Source: Microcaldota archaeon
GTDB taxonomy: Archaea > Micrarchaeota > Micrarchaeia > Micrarchaeales > CABMGC01
Direction: 5' to 3'
DNA length: 64,000 nucleotides
NCBI GenBank assembly: GCA_021818995.1
Contig: JAKASP010000001.1
Coordinates: 62,001 to 126,000 of the forward strand
Made by a program: the position numbers and the translations under genes
Part shown: positions 1-9,010 of the stretch, one piece after another
Layout of the letters: every line of letters begins with the position of its first letter
Numbering within the stretch: the stretch's first letter is position 1
The notes under the pieces: model-generated
Told to the model about the DNA's origin: nothing
What the model saw: only the letters and a program-made list of their open reading frames with translations
Databases searched by the model: none

Positions 1-582
1 TACATAGTGGTGAAGGAGCCGCCGTGGTACTTCCCGATGATAAGCGGGTCGCCGTTGTTAGTTCCGTTCAACGCTTCGGACTGGGCCAACCTTACCGCGC
101 AGCTTGCGGCCGCTGTCAAGCGCGCTTCGCCGGACACGCAGGTGGGCGTCGCGGTCTCCGGCGACGTCTATCACCAGCAGCGCGGGCCCCTGGACCTGCA
201 GTACCTGGAGCAGGTTGAGAAGATACAGAACGTCAGCTTCATCGGCTTCGACGTCTACGGGCCGACCGCCTGGAACGACACGCAGAGGTTCATTGACACG
301 TACGGCGCCGGAGGGAAGCAGGTCTGGATTGCGGAGACATGGAGCAGCACCAGCACCCAGCTCTTCAACCAGAGCAGGGAGGCGCTTGACTCGCAATGGA
401 TAAGCACAGTATATCTCTTCGCCGAAAGCCTGCATGCGCAGTACATAGTTCCCTTCTTCACCAACCTGTTCGCTTCGTACCGGCAGACTGCCAACGGCAC
501 CTACATCCCCGCCTCCTTTTACCAGAACCGCACTCCAGCCTTTTACGCTTATAAGAATATTACTCCGATAAATAATCCGTAA
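1..582 (+). CDS. Secreted glycoside hydrolase-like protein, C-terminal part (5' end outside window)
   Basis: The frame is open from the first base, so the N-terminus lies upstream. About 193 residues are visible. They read like the second half of a clan-A-type TIM barrel: alternating hydrophobic strands (VGVAVSGDVY, FIGFDVYGP) and a strand ending VWIAETWSS, whose Glu would suit a catalytic nucleophile on strand 7. Several N-X-S/T sequons suggest an extracellular protein. Family assignment is inferred from fold-like pattern only. It could also be a non-catalytic barrel protein. Confidence 0.6.
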   Translation, partial: YIVVKEPPWYFPMISGSPLLVPFNASDWANLTAQLAAAVKRASPDTQVGVAVSGDVYHQQRGPLDLQYLEQVEKIQNVSFIGFDVYGPTAWNDTQRFIDTYGAGGKQVWIAETWSSTSTQLFNQSREALDSQWISTVYLFAESLHAQYIVPFFTNLFASYRQTANGTYIPASFYQNRTPAFYAYKNITPINNP

Positions 583-596
583 ACGCCGGTGCGCAA

Positions 597-1103
597 GTGC
601 ATCAACTTCTTATACCCACGAAGAGGGCAGAGCTGCTGAAGGGCAAGGGGCTCATAGATAGCGCGCAGAAGCGCCTCGGCTGCAGGCTCGAGATAAGGGA
701 CGAGAACGAGCTGGTCATTGACGGAGACGCGTTCAGCGAGTACAACGCGCGCGTCGTCATGCAGGCATTCGCCCGCGGATTCGAGTTTGAGACCGCGTGC
801 AAGCTGCTTAGCGACGACCGCTTCTTCGAGAGCATAGACATGAAGCAGCTTTTTAAGAACGAGGAGCAGATAAAGAGGATAAAGGCGAGGGTCATAGGAA
901 CCGATGGGAAGACCAAGAGCTATGTGCAGAGCGTGAGCGGCGCAGACATAGCGATATACGGCGACACGGTCAGCATGATAGGCACTGTTGACGAGATAAG
1001 GATAGCGAAGGCGGCGCTGGAGATCCTGCTCGAAGGCGGGACCCACAAGAAGGCCTATGCGATAATGGAGAAGGCGAAGCGCAGGCTCAGAGAAGGGAGA
1101 TGA
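597..1103 (+). CDS. KH-domain RNA-binding protein, Pno1/Dim2 (Krr1)-like
   Basis: This 168-residue protein begins at GTG. It has two KH-like repeats, with a second-half segment ARVIGTDGKTKSYVQSVSGA that carries the GxxG-type loop of KH domains (IGTDGKT). Archaeal homologues of eukaryotic Pno1/Dim2 bind pre-rRNA in small-subunit assembly. It ends one base before the top6B start, so the two are probably co-transcribed. A KH gene next to top6B is a common archaeal arrangement. Confidence 0.86.
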   Translation: MHQLLIPTKRAELLKGKGLIDSAQKRLGCRLEIRDENELVIDGDAFSEYNARVVMQAFARGFEFETACKLLSDDRFFESIDMKQLFKNEEQIKRIKARVIGTDGKTKSYVQSVSGADIAIYGDTVSMIGTVDEIRIAKAALEILLEGGTHKKAYAIMEKAKRRLREGR

Positions 1104-1104
1104 G

Positions 1105-2712
1105 ATGGCTGAGGAGAAGACCAAGAGCGCGGACGAGATATTCAAGGAGTTCAAGGAGCACTCGATCACCGAGTTCTTCAGGAAGAACAGCCAGATGCTC
1201 GGCTACGCTGGCAAGGTCAGGTCCCTGACCACGATAGTGCACGAGTACATAACAAACTCCCTTGACGCATGCGAGGAAGCGAACATACTCCCGGAGATAG
1301 AGATCAGGGTGAAGGAGCTGTCGGAGAACAAGTACAGCGTGTACGTGCGCGACAACGGGCCCGGCATACCATCGAAGCACGTAGGCAAGGCGCTCGCGAG
1401 TGTGCTGACAGGCACCAAGTTCCACAGGTACATGCAGCAGCGAGGCCAGCAGGGCATTGGCGCCGGCGGTTGCACCATCTTCGCGCTCATAACGACAGGC
1501 AAGGGCGTGCACGTCAAGTCGAGCACAGGCAAGGAGGCGTACACGTGCGACCTCAGCGTTGACATAAAAGGCAACAGGCCGCTTGTGAGCGGCCTGAACG
1601 CAATAAAGCCCGACTTCCGCGGGCTGATAGTCGAGGGCGAGTTCGGCGACGTTAAGTACGAGAAGAGCGAGCACGGAGTATACGAGTACGTGCGCCGAAC
1701 TGCTCTCTCAAACCCGCACACCAGCATAAAGCTCATAGAGCCGGACGGCAACGAGGCCATATTCCCGAGATCCGTAAACACGATGCCGCGGAAGCCGAGG
1801 CAGATACTGCCGCACCCTCTTGGCATATCGGCCAGCGACCTCCTCGATTTCGCGCACGTGAGCGAGAGCAGGAAGGTTACCTCGTTCCTCGTAGACTCGT
1901 TCTCAAGGGTGACGCACGACAAGGTGAAGGAGCTGATGGACATAGCCAAGGACGTCGACTTCGAGAAGGCGCCGAAGCAGCTCACCTGGGAGGACGCAAC
2001 TAAGATAGTGAACGCGTTCAGGCAGGTGAAGTGGATAGGCCCGGAGCTAGACGCGATGTCTACGATAGGCGAGAAGCAGATAGAGATAGCGATGAGGAAC
2101 ATACTAGACCCGAAGTTCACGAGCGTGGTGGAGCGCAGGCCGCAGGTCTTCAAGGGCGGCATACCGTTCGTGGTAGAGGTCGGGATAGCTTACGGGGGCA
2201 AGGCCGGCAGGGCCAGCGGCGAGGGCGTCGCGGGCAGCATACTCAGGTTCGCCAACAAGGTGCCGCTGCTCTTCGACACGGGCAGCTGCGCGATCACCGA
2301 AGCGGTCAACGGCATCGACTGGAAGCGCTACTCGATAGCAAGGTTCGAAGAGGAGCCTGTGAGCGTGTTGGTCAACGTCTCATCCGTGTACATTCCATAC
2401 TCGGGGGTGGGCAAGCAGGCGGTAGCGCAGGAGGACGAGATAGTCGAGGAGATAAAGCTCGCGGTGCAGGATGCGGGCAGGAAGCTGCAGAGGTTCCTGA
2501 GCGGCGAGAGGCACAGGAACATACAGGAGAGCGGCTACAAGACGATAATGCGATATGTGAGCCAGCTCTCTTCGGACCTAGAGGAGATAACGGGCAGGAA
2601 GAAGGAGCAGACTGAGAAGGAGCTGAAGAACCTCATCGAGAAGAAGTACAAGGGACTCTTCAAGGGCGAAGAGGATTCTGCCGCAGAGGAAGAGGCTCAG
2701 AGCACAAGCTGA
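1105..2712 (+). CDS. top6B: DNA topoisomerase VI subunit B
   Basis: This is the ATPase subunit of the type IIB topoisomerase that decatenates and relaxes DNA with the Spo11-like A subunit. The GHKL ATP-binding motifs are clear: NSLDAC (about 51-56), DNGPGI (83-88) and GQQGIGAGG (114-122). The length of 535 residues fits the family, with the H2TH and transducer domains following. The C-terminus is Lys/Glu-rich. The A-subunit gene, often adjacent, is not downstream here. The next gene is convergent and overlaps this one by 16 bp at the 3' ends. Confidence 0.97.
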   Translation: MAEEKTKSADEIFKEFKEHSITEFFRKNSQMLGYAGKVRSLTTIVHEYITNSLDACEEANILPEIEIRVKELSENKYSVYVRDNGPGIPSKHVGKALASVLTGTKFHRYMQQRGQQGIGAGGCTIFALITTGKGVHVKSSTGKEAYTCDLSVDIKGNRPLVSGLNAIKPDFRGLIVEGEFGDVKYEKSEHGVYEYVRRTALSNPHTSIKLIEPDGNEAIFPRSVNTMPRKPRQILPHPLGISASDLLDFAHVSESRKVTSFLVDSFSRVTHDKVKELMDIAKDVDFEKAPKQLTWEDATKIVNAFRQVKWIGPELDAMSTIGEKQIEIAMRNILDPKFTSVVERRPQVFKGGIPFVVEVGIAYGGKAGRASGEGVAGSILRFANKVPLLFDTGSCAITEAVNGIDWKRYSIARFEEEPVSVLVNVSSVYIPYSGVGKQAVAQEDEIVEEIKLAVQDAGRKLQRFLSGERHRNIQESGYKTIMRYVSQLSSDLEEITGRKKEQTEKELKNLIEKKYKGLFKGEEDSAAEEEAQSTS

Positions 2713-5048
2713 TCCAGGTGCTCGCTGTCCGCGAGCTTGATGTAATTGTACTCTATGCCCAGCTTAAGCACCTCGGCCTCCTTGCCGAACGAGTCGTAGA
2801 GCTTGCTCAGGAACTCCCTCCTTGAGTCGTCGTCAATGAAGACTATCGCCGTCTTTGAATCGCGCGAGATCGTAAGCTTCTTCATTGGCGAGGAAGCGGA
2901 GTAGATGAAGACGCTCATCTGCTTGCCGTCCTTTGTTATGAGCAGGTCCGCGGTGTCGTTGGAATCGAGGTCCGTGAAGAGTATCGCGTGCGATACGCAG
3001 TAGTCGCGCAGCTTCCTGAAGATCACCAGGTACTCGATGCTGTGCTTCGAAGCCTCGACCCATGCCTTCGGGGCATAGTAGCCCGAGGCGCCGACGAGCT
3101 GGTCGCCGTGCGTCAGGGAGGAGATGACGCTCTCCGCGTTCTGCATCGTTATCGAGATTGGTATGCCGTTGGCGCGTATGTTGCTGCCTATGCCCTGCTT
3201 CAGCTCGTCTGCAGTCAGCGGCATGTACTTCCAGCGGTGGTAGTAGTTTACCTTGTCGAATACGCCGAGCACAGCGCTGCCCTGGATCTTGACCTTCTCC
3301 CTCTTCGAGGGCGGGAACTCCGGCACGTCTATGTAGTATTCGTCGCGGTTCGGCGGCTTGAGTATGAGGTTGAGTAGTATTATGACCAGGGCCGCTATCC
3401 CGAACTCTATGTATATCGGAGGTATGTTGATTATGTTCTGCTGGTACGCTGTAGCATAGACGTACTTTGTGTTCAGTATGTCGAAGTTGAAGTTCTCGGT
3501 GCCGTAGCTTATCAGCGTGCCCTGCGGCAGCGTGTACGAGAGCACGCCGTCGTTTATCTGGCCAGATGACTGGTATAGGCCGTTTATGTCGACAGTGTAC
3601 GTAGCGTTGTTTACCGGGAAGTCGTTGCTGTATATCGAGAAGACGAATGTGCCGTTCTTGAAACCTAGGGTCGTTGGGTTTATCGTGAGGTTTGCGACGT
3701 TGAAGAAGGCGGTGCCGTAGTAGTTGTTGTTGAAGTCCTTGAGCTCGAGCACGTAGTAGCCGCTCGGCACAGTGAAGGCGTGGTACTTGACTATTCCTTG
3801 GGGCCCGCTTATGAAGCCTATAGGTATAGAGCCGACGTAGCTCATGTTCCTGTCGTAGAGGTCGAGGTGCACGAGCAGGTTTGCGCTCACGTTTACCACC
3901 TGCATCTGCACTGGTATGTTCTGAGTTATCCCGACATTGGCCGGCACGCTGACGCTTCCCCTAGGTACGTAGAAGTTCTGAGACACGAACTTCCTTATCG
4001 CCGAGTACTGCGCGTTCCTCGCTGCGATCGTCAGCACAGCGTAGCTGCCGTTGAGCAGCGTCGTGGCGTTCGTTCCGTTTATGTGCGGAAGGCCCGTGAG
4101 CGCCGCGAAGGCGCCTAGGTTGCCTGTGTTCTTGCTTGTGAGGTTCAGCGCGCTGCTGGCGCCGCCTATCTTCGGAAGCCAGAACGACGCGTTTATGGCC
4201 CTGGCCAGGTCTCCGGCCATGCTTTCCGAAGAGGTCCAGGAGCTGGTTGGATAGTTGGAGAATGCGATGAGTGTGCCGTTGCCCGAGTTCGCGTAGGTCA
4301 CGTTGCCGAACCTCCGGCCGCCAGCGAAGATGAATGTGGGGTTCCTGAAGCTGAGGTTCGAGCCCTCGGCCAGCGCCGCGGTCGATGCGTTGAGCTGTAT
4401 CGTTCCAAGGTTGCTGGCCGCAAGCAGGTTGAGGGTCCCCTGCGTGTTGACGAATATTATGCCGTTGGGCCCGATGGTCCTGTTGAGGTTCAGGCCCGAG
4501 TACAGGATCATGTCGCCCCTCTGCATGAGCGTGAGCAGCATCGGCTGCGTGCCGTTCAGAAGATAGAAGGGAAGCAGGCCCGAGGGCACTATGATTATCG
4601 AGTTGTCTGGCAGCGACTGCAGTGAAGATCCGTTTATGTACGAGAAGCTGCTGGAGTTCCTCACAAGGTCGTAGTTGAGGAGATCTGACTGGAGCGCGGA
4701 GCGCAGCGAGTCCTCGCTGAAGCACGACACGCAGTAGGCGCTAACGTTGAGCAGGTAGATGTGCGCGACCGGGTTCTTCAAGTAGAGGTTCATAGTGACT
4801 GTAGCGTTGTTTGCGTTGGAAGCCGAATAGGAAAGAAGTGAGTAGATAAGCGGCGTCAGCGCCTCGTTGTAGTTGAAGACCTGCGTCTGCGTAGCCGAAG
4901 CTGTGAGCGAGATCGGGCCAGATGGCGTAGGCGTCGAGGGCTTGAGCTGCGAAAGCGAGGCTGCGGCGTTCCTCAGGTAAAGGGCCAGGCCGCCAAGAAG
5001 CAGCGCGAAGGCTAGGACCACTATCACTATCTTGAACGCCAATCGCAT
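2697..5048 (-). CDS. Large bitopic surface protein of the VirB-like cluster
   Basis: 783 residues. There is an N-terminal membrane anchor (about 5-25) and a long exterior region of roughly 520 residues, rich in Ser/Thr/Asn with many N-X-S/T sequons and beta-type patterning. A second membrane segment follows near 545-566 (IEFGIAALVIILLNLIL), then a cytoplasmic domain of about 215 residues. I do not recognise a family. Its place as the last gene of the minus-strand secretion-like cluster, with both an outer and a cytoplasmic domain, would suit a structural or sensing part of that machine. This role is inferred only. Confidence 0.85.
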   Translation of the reverse strand: MRLAFKIVIVVLAFALLLGGLALYLRNAAASLSQLKPSTPTPSGPISLTASATQTQVFNYNEALTPLIYSLLSYSASNANNATVTMNLYLKNPVAHIYLLNVSAYCVSCFSEDSLRSALQSDLLNYDLVRNSSSFSYINGSSLQSLPDNSIIIVPSGLLPFYLLNGTQPMLLTLMQRGDMILYSGLNLNRTIGPNGIIFVNTQGTLNLLAASNLGTIQLNASTAALAEGSNLSFRNPTFIFAGGRRFGNVTYANSGNGTLIAFSNYPTSSWTSSESMAGDLARAINASFWLPKIGGASSALNLTSKNTGNLGAFAALTGLPHINGTNATTLLNGSYAVLTIAARNAQYSAIRKFVSQNFYVPRGSVSVPANVGITQNIPVQMQVVNVSANLLVHLDLYDRNMSYVGSIPIGFISGPQGIVKYHAFTVPSGYYVLELKDFNNNYYGTAFFNVANLTINPTTLGFKNGTFVFSIYSNDFPVNNATYTVDINGLYQSSGQINDGVLSYTLPQGTLISYGTENFNFDILNTKYVYATAYQQNIINIPPIYIEFGIAALVIILLNLILKPPNRDEYYIDVPEFPPSKREKVKIQGSAVLGVFDKVNYYHRWKYMPLTADELKQGIGSNIRANGIPISITMQNAESVISSLTHGDQLVGASGYYAPKAWVEASKHSIEYLVIFRKLRDYCVSHAILFTDLDSNDTADLLITKDGKQMSVFIYSASSPMKKLTISRDSKTAIVFIDDDSRREFLSKLYDSFGKEAEVLKLGIEYNYIKLADSEHLDQLVL

Positions 5049-5060
5049 CTATGATCACTG

Positions 5061-5216
5061 CTACTCAAGAGCGCCGCTCTTCTTCTTCGAGAGCAGCCTG
5101 TCCATGAACCTTGCGGCCGCCTTGGATATTGGGTTCACGTTCTCGTTGACCTTCTTGAGTATGTTGTACACCTTCACGTACTGGTACTTCCTGTTTATGC
5201 TTACCAAGTATCTCAT
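5061..5216 (-). CDS. Small basic protein, 51 residues
   Basis: This short frame starts at ATG four bases after the stop of the upstream gene and ends just before the 783-residue gene, so it sits in the operon with no room wasted. The product is highly basic (MRYLVSINRKYQY at the start, RLLSKKKSGALE at the end), with one amphipathic helix and no membrane segment. Codon use matches its neighbours. No family is recognised. It may be a small accessory factor of the secretion-like cluster. Confidence 0.6.
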   Translation of the reverse strand: MRYLVSINRKYQYVKVYNILKKVNENVNPISKAAARFMDRLLSKKKSGALE

Positions 5217-5220
5217 GCGA

Positions 5221-5952
5221 TTAGCTCTTCAACTCTATGTAGCCCATGGAAACCATCTTGTCCAGTATCTGCTCTATCCTCGGCTCCGGAACCTTGTACG
5301 TCTTCGAGAACTCTCCGACGTCTATGGAGCTGTTGTGCACCTCTATCCAATCCTGCACCATCGCCATCAGGCTCTCGTCAGAGTAGGTCTGCAGCGACTT
5401 CAGCTGCTCGGTTATGGACTTGTTGTCTTCGCTTAGCTGGCTCGTCTGTATCGTGAGGTTCCTGTTCGATGTCTCAAGTTCCTTCATGAGCCGCCTAACC
5501 TCCACGTACTCGTTCAGCAGGGAGTCGTACTTGTTGAACAGTGTGCTGTAGCTCTGCGACATGCCGGTCACCAGGTTGTCTAGAACGGAGTCCACGTACT
5601 GGAAGAACTTCCCCTCGTCGACCTGGAAGCTGTCCTTTATCACAGATAGCACGGATGCAAGGTCCTTGATGACGATTGCCCTGCGCAGCCTGTCGCTGCT
5701 CCCCGGTATTATCGAATACGTGAGCTTGAGCGACCCGGGTTCGATCGCTATTATGTAGAAGAGGAAGGGCTTCTTGTGCACGTTCCTGCTCTCGACCCTC
5801 GCGACCTCGAGCGAGCCGCCGCTTAGCTGGAACGAGTAGAAGGGCATGCTCGAGAGCTTCTGCTTAACGTCATCTATGCTTCCCACGAGCTTTCCCGGGA
5901 ACTCGACCTGCTCAACTTTTGGTTCCGCCTCAGCGGCAGTTTCTTCTTGCAC
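5221..5952 (-). CDS. Coiled-coil protein with C-terminal winged-helix-like domain
   Basis: 243 residues starting at GTG. An acidic N-terminal tail leads into an alpha/beta domain (about 20-115), then a long coiled coil (about 125-200), then a short helix-turn-helix or winged-helix-like end (GEFSKTYKVPEPRIEQILDK). There is no membrane segment, so it is probably cytoplasmic. It lies in the same-strand run with the VirB4-like ATPase and may couple it to other parts. The family is unknown. Confidence 0.78.
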   Translation of the reverse strand: MQEETAAEAEPKVEQVEFPGKLVGSIDDVKQKLSSMPFYSFQLSGGSLEVARVESRNVHKKPFLFYIIAIEPGSLKLTYSIIPGSSDRLRRAIVIKDLASVLSVIKDSFQVDEGKFFQYVDSVLDNLVTGMSQSYSTLFNKYDSLLNEYVEVRRLMKELETSNRNLTIQTSQLSEDNKSITEQLKSLQTYSDESLMAMVQDWIEVHNSSIDVGEFSKTYKVPEPRIEQILDKMVSMGYIELKS

Positions 5953-5980
5953 CGATTCACGCCCCTAACATCACAGACTA

Positions 5981-6337
5981 TTATTGACTATGTTGTTTTT
6001 TTATGCTTATCTTTGGCGTGTAGCTGAGGAAAGAGAAGGCGAGCAGCAGAAGTACAATCACTATTGATATTGCTATGCTCGAAAGGCTCCTTGAAATCAG
6101 CAGGTTCAGGGCCGCGAAGATGACCCCGAAGGCAACGTATAGCCTCTCCCTGGACTCGAACTTCCTCCTGCTCTCCGCGTACTTCGGGTAGCACTCCTTG
6201 CACACCACGAGCCTGTTGTTCCTCTCGTTGTGCGTCACGTTTGCCTTGAACCACCTTATTGCCGCGAGCATGAAGTCGTTCTCCACGGCTATGCCCTCGC
6301 GCTGCTTCCCGCAGATTATGCAGTAGCTCTTCTGCAG
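5981..6337 (-). CDS. Zinc-ribbon membrane protein, probable CTG start
   Basis: The usual start search gives a GTG at 6286, but the frame continues upstream through SYCIICGKQ, which supplies the first CxxC of a zinc site. The second CxxC (VVCKECYPKY) is inside the shorter version. The extended frame has no ATG, GTG or TTG. A CTG at 6337 lies 7-8 bases after a strong GGAGGGG ribosome site that overlaps the previous stop. The product of 118 residues has a cytoplasmic zinc ribbon, then two membrane segments (about 70-108). It belongs to the secretion-like cluster. Confidence 0.68.
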   Translation of the reverse strand: MQKSYCIICGKQREGIAVENDFMLAAIRWFKANVTHNERNNRLVVCKECYPKYAESRRKFESRERLYVAFGVIFAALNLLISRSLSSIAISIVIVLLLLAFSFLSYTPKISIKKQHSQ

Positions 6338-6341
6338 CGCA

Positions 6342-6641
6342 TCACCCCTCCAGCGAGATGTCGACCACGCGCCCGTAGGCGCTCTTGATCCTCTCCTCCT
6401 CCAGCATGTTGAAGATGCTCGTTATCGTTATGTCGTCTATGCCTATCCTCCTTAGCACATTGGAGACGTCGTCCTCCTTTAGGCCTACCTTCTGCAGCAT
6501 TCCCGCGAACGTGACAGCGTTCGCGTGCCTGTGAGCCCTGTTCAGCTCCGCTATGAGCTCGTCTATGTTGCGCTCGCTGATCCCGAGCGTCGTAAGCATG
6601 CGCTTGAGCTCTATTCTGCTTATCGTGAATGTTGCTCCCAT
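6342..6641 (-). CDS. Small helical protein resembling the VirB4-like ATPase C-terminus
   Basis: 99 residues, all helical by pattern, starting at ATG seven bases after the ATPase stop. Its stretch LKEDDVSNVLRRIGIDDITI aligns by eye with the ATPase tail VSKETIVELLRSVGLSDAII, including LR-x-[VI]-G-[LI]-x-D. This suggests that it is a free copy of that tail domain, able to compete for or bind the same partner. The homology is my own reading. A general helical-repeat resemblance is the alternative. Confidence 0.72.
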   Translation of the reverse strand: MGATFTISRIELKRMLTTLGISERNIDELIAELNRAHRHANAVTFAGMLQKVGLKEDDVSNVLRRIGIDDITITSIFNMLEEERIKSAYGRVVDISLEG

Positions 6642-6648
6642 CCTTCCA

Positions 6649-8154
6649 CTACGTCACGTAGACGAAGACCTTCGTTATTATAGCATCGGAGAGGCCGACG
6701 CTCCTGAGCAGCTCCACTATCGTCTCCTTGCTAACCTTCTCGTTCACCATCACCTGCACCAGGCTCCTTATGTCTATCAGCCTGTTCCTGGTGTCGAGCT
6801 CCTTGAAGATGCTGTTTATCGCCTCTGAGCTGAGCTCCGCCTGTATGAACTTCGAATTGAGATCTATCTTCTCGAAGTAGTACTCCTTCTGCACGTTGCT
6901 GTCAGAGAGTTCCTGCTGGCTGAGTATCTCGGCTATCGTGACCGTGTACACGTCCAGCGGGATCTCGCCAACTATCCTCTCTATCAGGAACACGTCGGGG
7001 AACTGCACGCTGGTCTGGAACGACATGTCTATCGCTGCCTGCCCCACCCCGAACTTGCTTATCTCCTTGCGCATGAATCCGGAGAAGTTCAGCGAGCCCT
7101 GCAGGTAGTCGAGGAACTTCTCGAACTTTATCCTGAGCATGATCGTGGTGCCGACGTTCGAGAATATGGCCTCGTTTATGTCCGTTGGGTTCTGCGACGC
7201 CACTATGAGCCCGAACTGGTACTTCCTTCCCTCCCTCACTATAGTCACAGCGTCGCTCCTGTCGTCGCTCGCGACCTTCCACGCCTCGTCGAGGACCACG
7301 AGAGCCTTGAGCCCCTTTGCTGCGCTCCATCCCTCGCTTCGCATCTTCTCCTTGAGCGTTTGGAGTATGAAGAGTGCTGCGAGCGCCCTGAACTTCTCGT
7401 CCGGCAGGCTGGAGAGGTCGATTGCCACAAGCCCCGATGATGAGAGCTTGCCTAGGTCTATGGTGCTCTTCCTCGAGAAGTAGTCCTCGCCTTCGCGCGC
7501 GAACTGCCTCAGCCTGTAGACCGCGTTCTCGAGCTCTGCCGGGTACTCGTAGGTGCCCTCCTGCACCTTCTCCTCCAGCAGACCGATAACGTCCTTGAGC
7601 GTAGGGGGCTCCTTGCCCATCTCCGGTATCTCCGCGGACGCGAATCCGAAGTTGACGTAAGCCTGCTCTATCGCCTCTACGGTGAGCCTCTTCTGCTCCG
7701 GGTACTCGCTTATGTCGGTGAGTATCTCAAGAGAGTTCATTATCTGCTTGCTCCTGTCTATCGGCTTCATGCCCGAGAGGTCCATTATGTTGATGTAGTC
7801 CCCTTTGCCGAGCGCCACAACCGTGCCGCCGCTCTGCTTCACCCACGCCTTGTACTCTCCTGCCCAGTCGATTATTATCGCATTCGTATTCCAGATGTAG
7901 CTCGCCCTCGTCAGGAAGGTCTTCACGAAGAAGCTCTTTCCGGCTCCCGTGATTCCTACCACGGCCACGTGCGGGTTTGTGAGGTTTGCGAACGTCCACG
8001 TGAACGGAACGCTGAACAGTTTCGTTATGCCTATGAAGATAGAAGACGTCGGGTCGTTGAGCAGGTACTCCTGCGGAGGTTCTGGCGGCCTGCTGAAGAC
8101 TGTTCGCTTTGCCAGCTCGTTGCTCATTATGTTCTGCACGCGGACAAGGCTCAT
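6649..8154 (-). CDS. VirB4/HerA-type secretion ATPase
   Basis: 501 residues. A FtsK/HerA-superfamily motor with Walker A GITGAGKS (67-74), Walker B ALVVLDEAW (284-292) and the VASQNP segment (318-323) typical of VirB4/TraC/CedB ATPases. It lacks the N-terminal domain that VirB4 proteins normally carry. That domain appears to be encoded separately by the two genes just upstream. A helical tail (about 430-501) follows the motor. It probably powers pilus assembly or substrate transfer at the cytoplasmic membrane. The start ATG has a TATA box about 25 bases upstream, giving a leaderless message. Confidence 0.93.
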   Translation of the reverse strand: MSLVRVQNIMSNELAKRTVFSRPPEPPQEYLLNDPTSSIFIGITKLFSVPFTWTFANLTNPHVAVVGITGAGKSFFVKTFLTRASYIWNTNAIIIDWAGEYKAWVKQSGGTVVALGKGDYINIMDLSGMKPIDRSKQIMNSLEILTDISEYPEQKRLTVEAIEQAYVNFGFASAEIPEMGKEPPTLKDVIGLLEEKVQEGTYEYPAELENAVYRLRQFAREGEDYFSRKSTIDLGKLSSSGLVAIDLSSLPDEKFRALAALFILQTLKEKMRSEGWSAAKGLKALVVLDEAWKVASDDRSDAVTIVREGRKYQFGLIVASQNPTDINEAIFSNVGTTIMLRIKFEKFLDYLQGSLNFSGFMRKEISKFGVGQAAIDMSFQTSVQFPDVFLIERIVGEIPLDVYTVTIAEILSQQELSDSNVQKEYYFEKIDLNSKFIQAELSSEAINSIFKELDTRNRLIDIRSLVQVMVNEKVSKETIVELLRSVGLSDAIITKVFVYVT

Positions 8155-8176
8155 GCTTTAGGGTTTACAAAGAAAG

Positions 8177-8184
8177 TATATATT
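8177..8184 (-). promoter_or_regulatory. TATA box of the VirB4-like ATPase gene
   Basis: On the minus strand ATATATAC lies 23-30 bases before the ATG at 8154, with no room for a ribosome site. This fits an archaeal promoter with leaderless transcription starting at or next to the ATG. It would give the ATPase and the four smaller genes after it their own transcription unit. Confidence 0.6.
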
Positions 8185-8185
8185 C

Positions 8186-9010
8186 CTACTTCTGCGTGCT
8201 GAACGTCTGCCCGAGCAGGTCGCTGTCCGGAAGCGAGTAGTTGAAGGTGAAGAGGTTGTACACCTCGCGGCCGACGACCCTGTTTATGCTCAGGTCGAAT
8301 GAGTTGAACAGTGTCTGGAGGTGGGCGAGCTGATTGCTCAGAGAGTCCTGCGCCTCCTTCTCGCTGACCCCCACAGCAGTAGTCTCTATGTACATGACTG
8401 CGTCTACCGGCCTCTCGCCGGCGGACAGCCTGTTGATCCTCGCATCGAGTATGCCCATCTTCTTGTTCAGGTCGTCTATCGTGAGCTGGCTCGGCTGGCT
8501 GCTGCTCTCCTCCTTAGAGAGTTTGAACTCCAGGGTACCGCGCGCGCCCTCGAGTTCCTCCCTGTACCTCTGCACGTCCTCGGCCACTGATAGTATGTTG
8601 AACCTGAACGGGAAGCCGGCATTCATCACTATACGCTCCCACTTGTCCGGAGCCTCTCCAAGTTTCTGCTCCTCGGTCTGGTCTATGCTCTCCGCAGCGA
8701 AAACGTAGCTGTAGACATTTGCTGTGAGGTAGCCGGTCGCGTAGTAGAGGCCGTTGACGTACTTGATCACTGAGCTGCTGCTCTTCGGTATGTAGTAGCC
8801 CTTCGCTGGTGTGATCTTGATGCCGAAAATGCCTGTTATAACAGGAAAGAGTATGAAGTCGGCGTAGTTGAGCACGAGTATGACTATCGCGCCCAGCAAT
8901 CCGAGGATCGCGATGGCGAACCCGAAGACCCCGAACGCGGATGCGTTTACGATGAGCAGGACTAGTATCAGCATCGTGAGCCCCAGGTATATCATCGTCT
9001 GCTCGTCCAT
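8186..9010 (-). CDS. 2-TM protein, VirB3/PrgI plus VirB4 N-terminal domain-like (copy A)
   Basis: 274 residues. Two closely spaced membrane segments (about 7-26 and 30-52) and a short third hydrophobic patch resemble VirB3/PrgI. They are followed by a soluble alpha/beta domain with a helical coiled region (about 140-200) and a C-terminal strand-helix unit. The order matches the N-terminal half of VirB4 proteins, in which VirB3 is often fused. Because the neighbouring ATPase lacks this half, I infer a split VirB4. Profile comparison would decide it. Confidence 0.8.
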   Translation of the reverse strand: MDEQTMIYLGLTMLILVLLIVNASAFGVFGFAIAILGLLGAIVILVLNYADFILFPVITGIFGIKITPAKGYYIPKSSSSVIKYVNGLYYATGYLTANVYSYVFAAESIDQTEEQKLGEAPDKWERIVMNAGFPFRFNILSVAEDVQRYREELEGARGTLEFKLSKEESSSQPSQLTIDDLNKKMGILDARINRLSAGERPVDAVMYIETTAVGVSEKEAQDSLSNQLAHLQTLFNSFDLSINRVVGREVYNLFTFNYSLPDSDLLGQTFSTQK

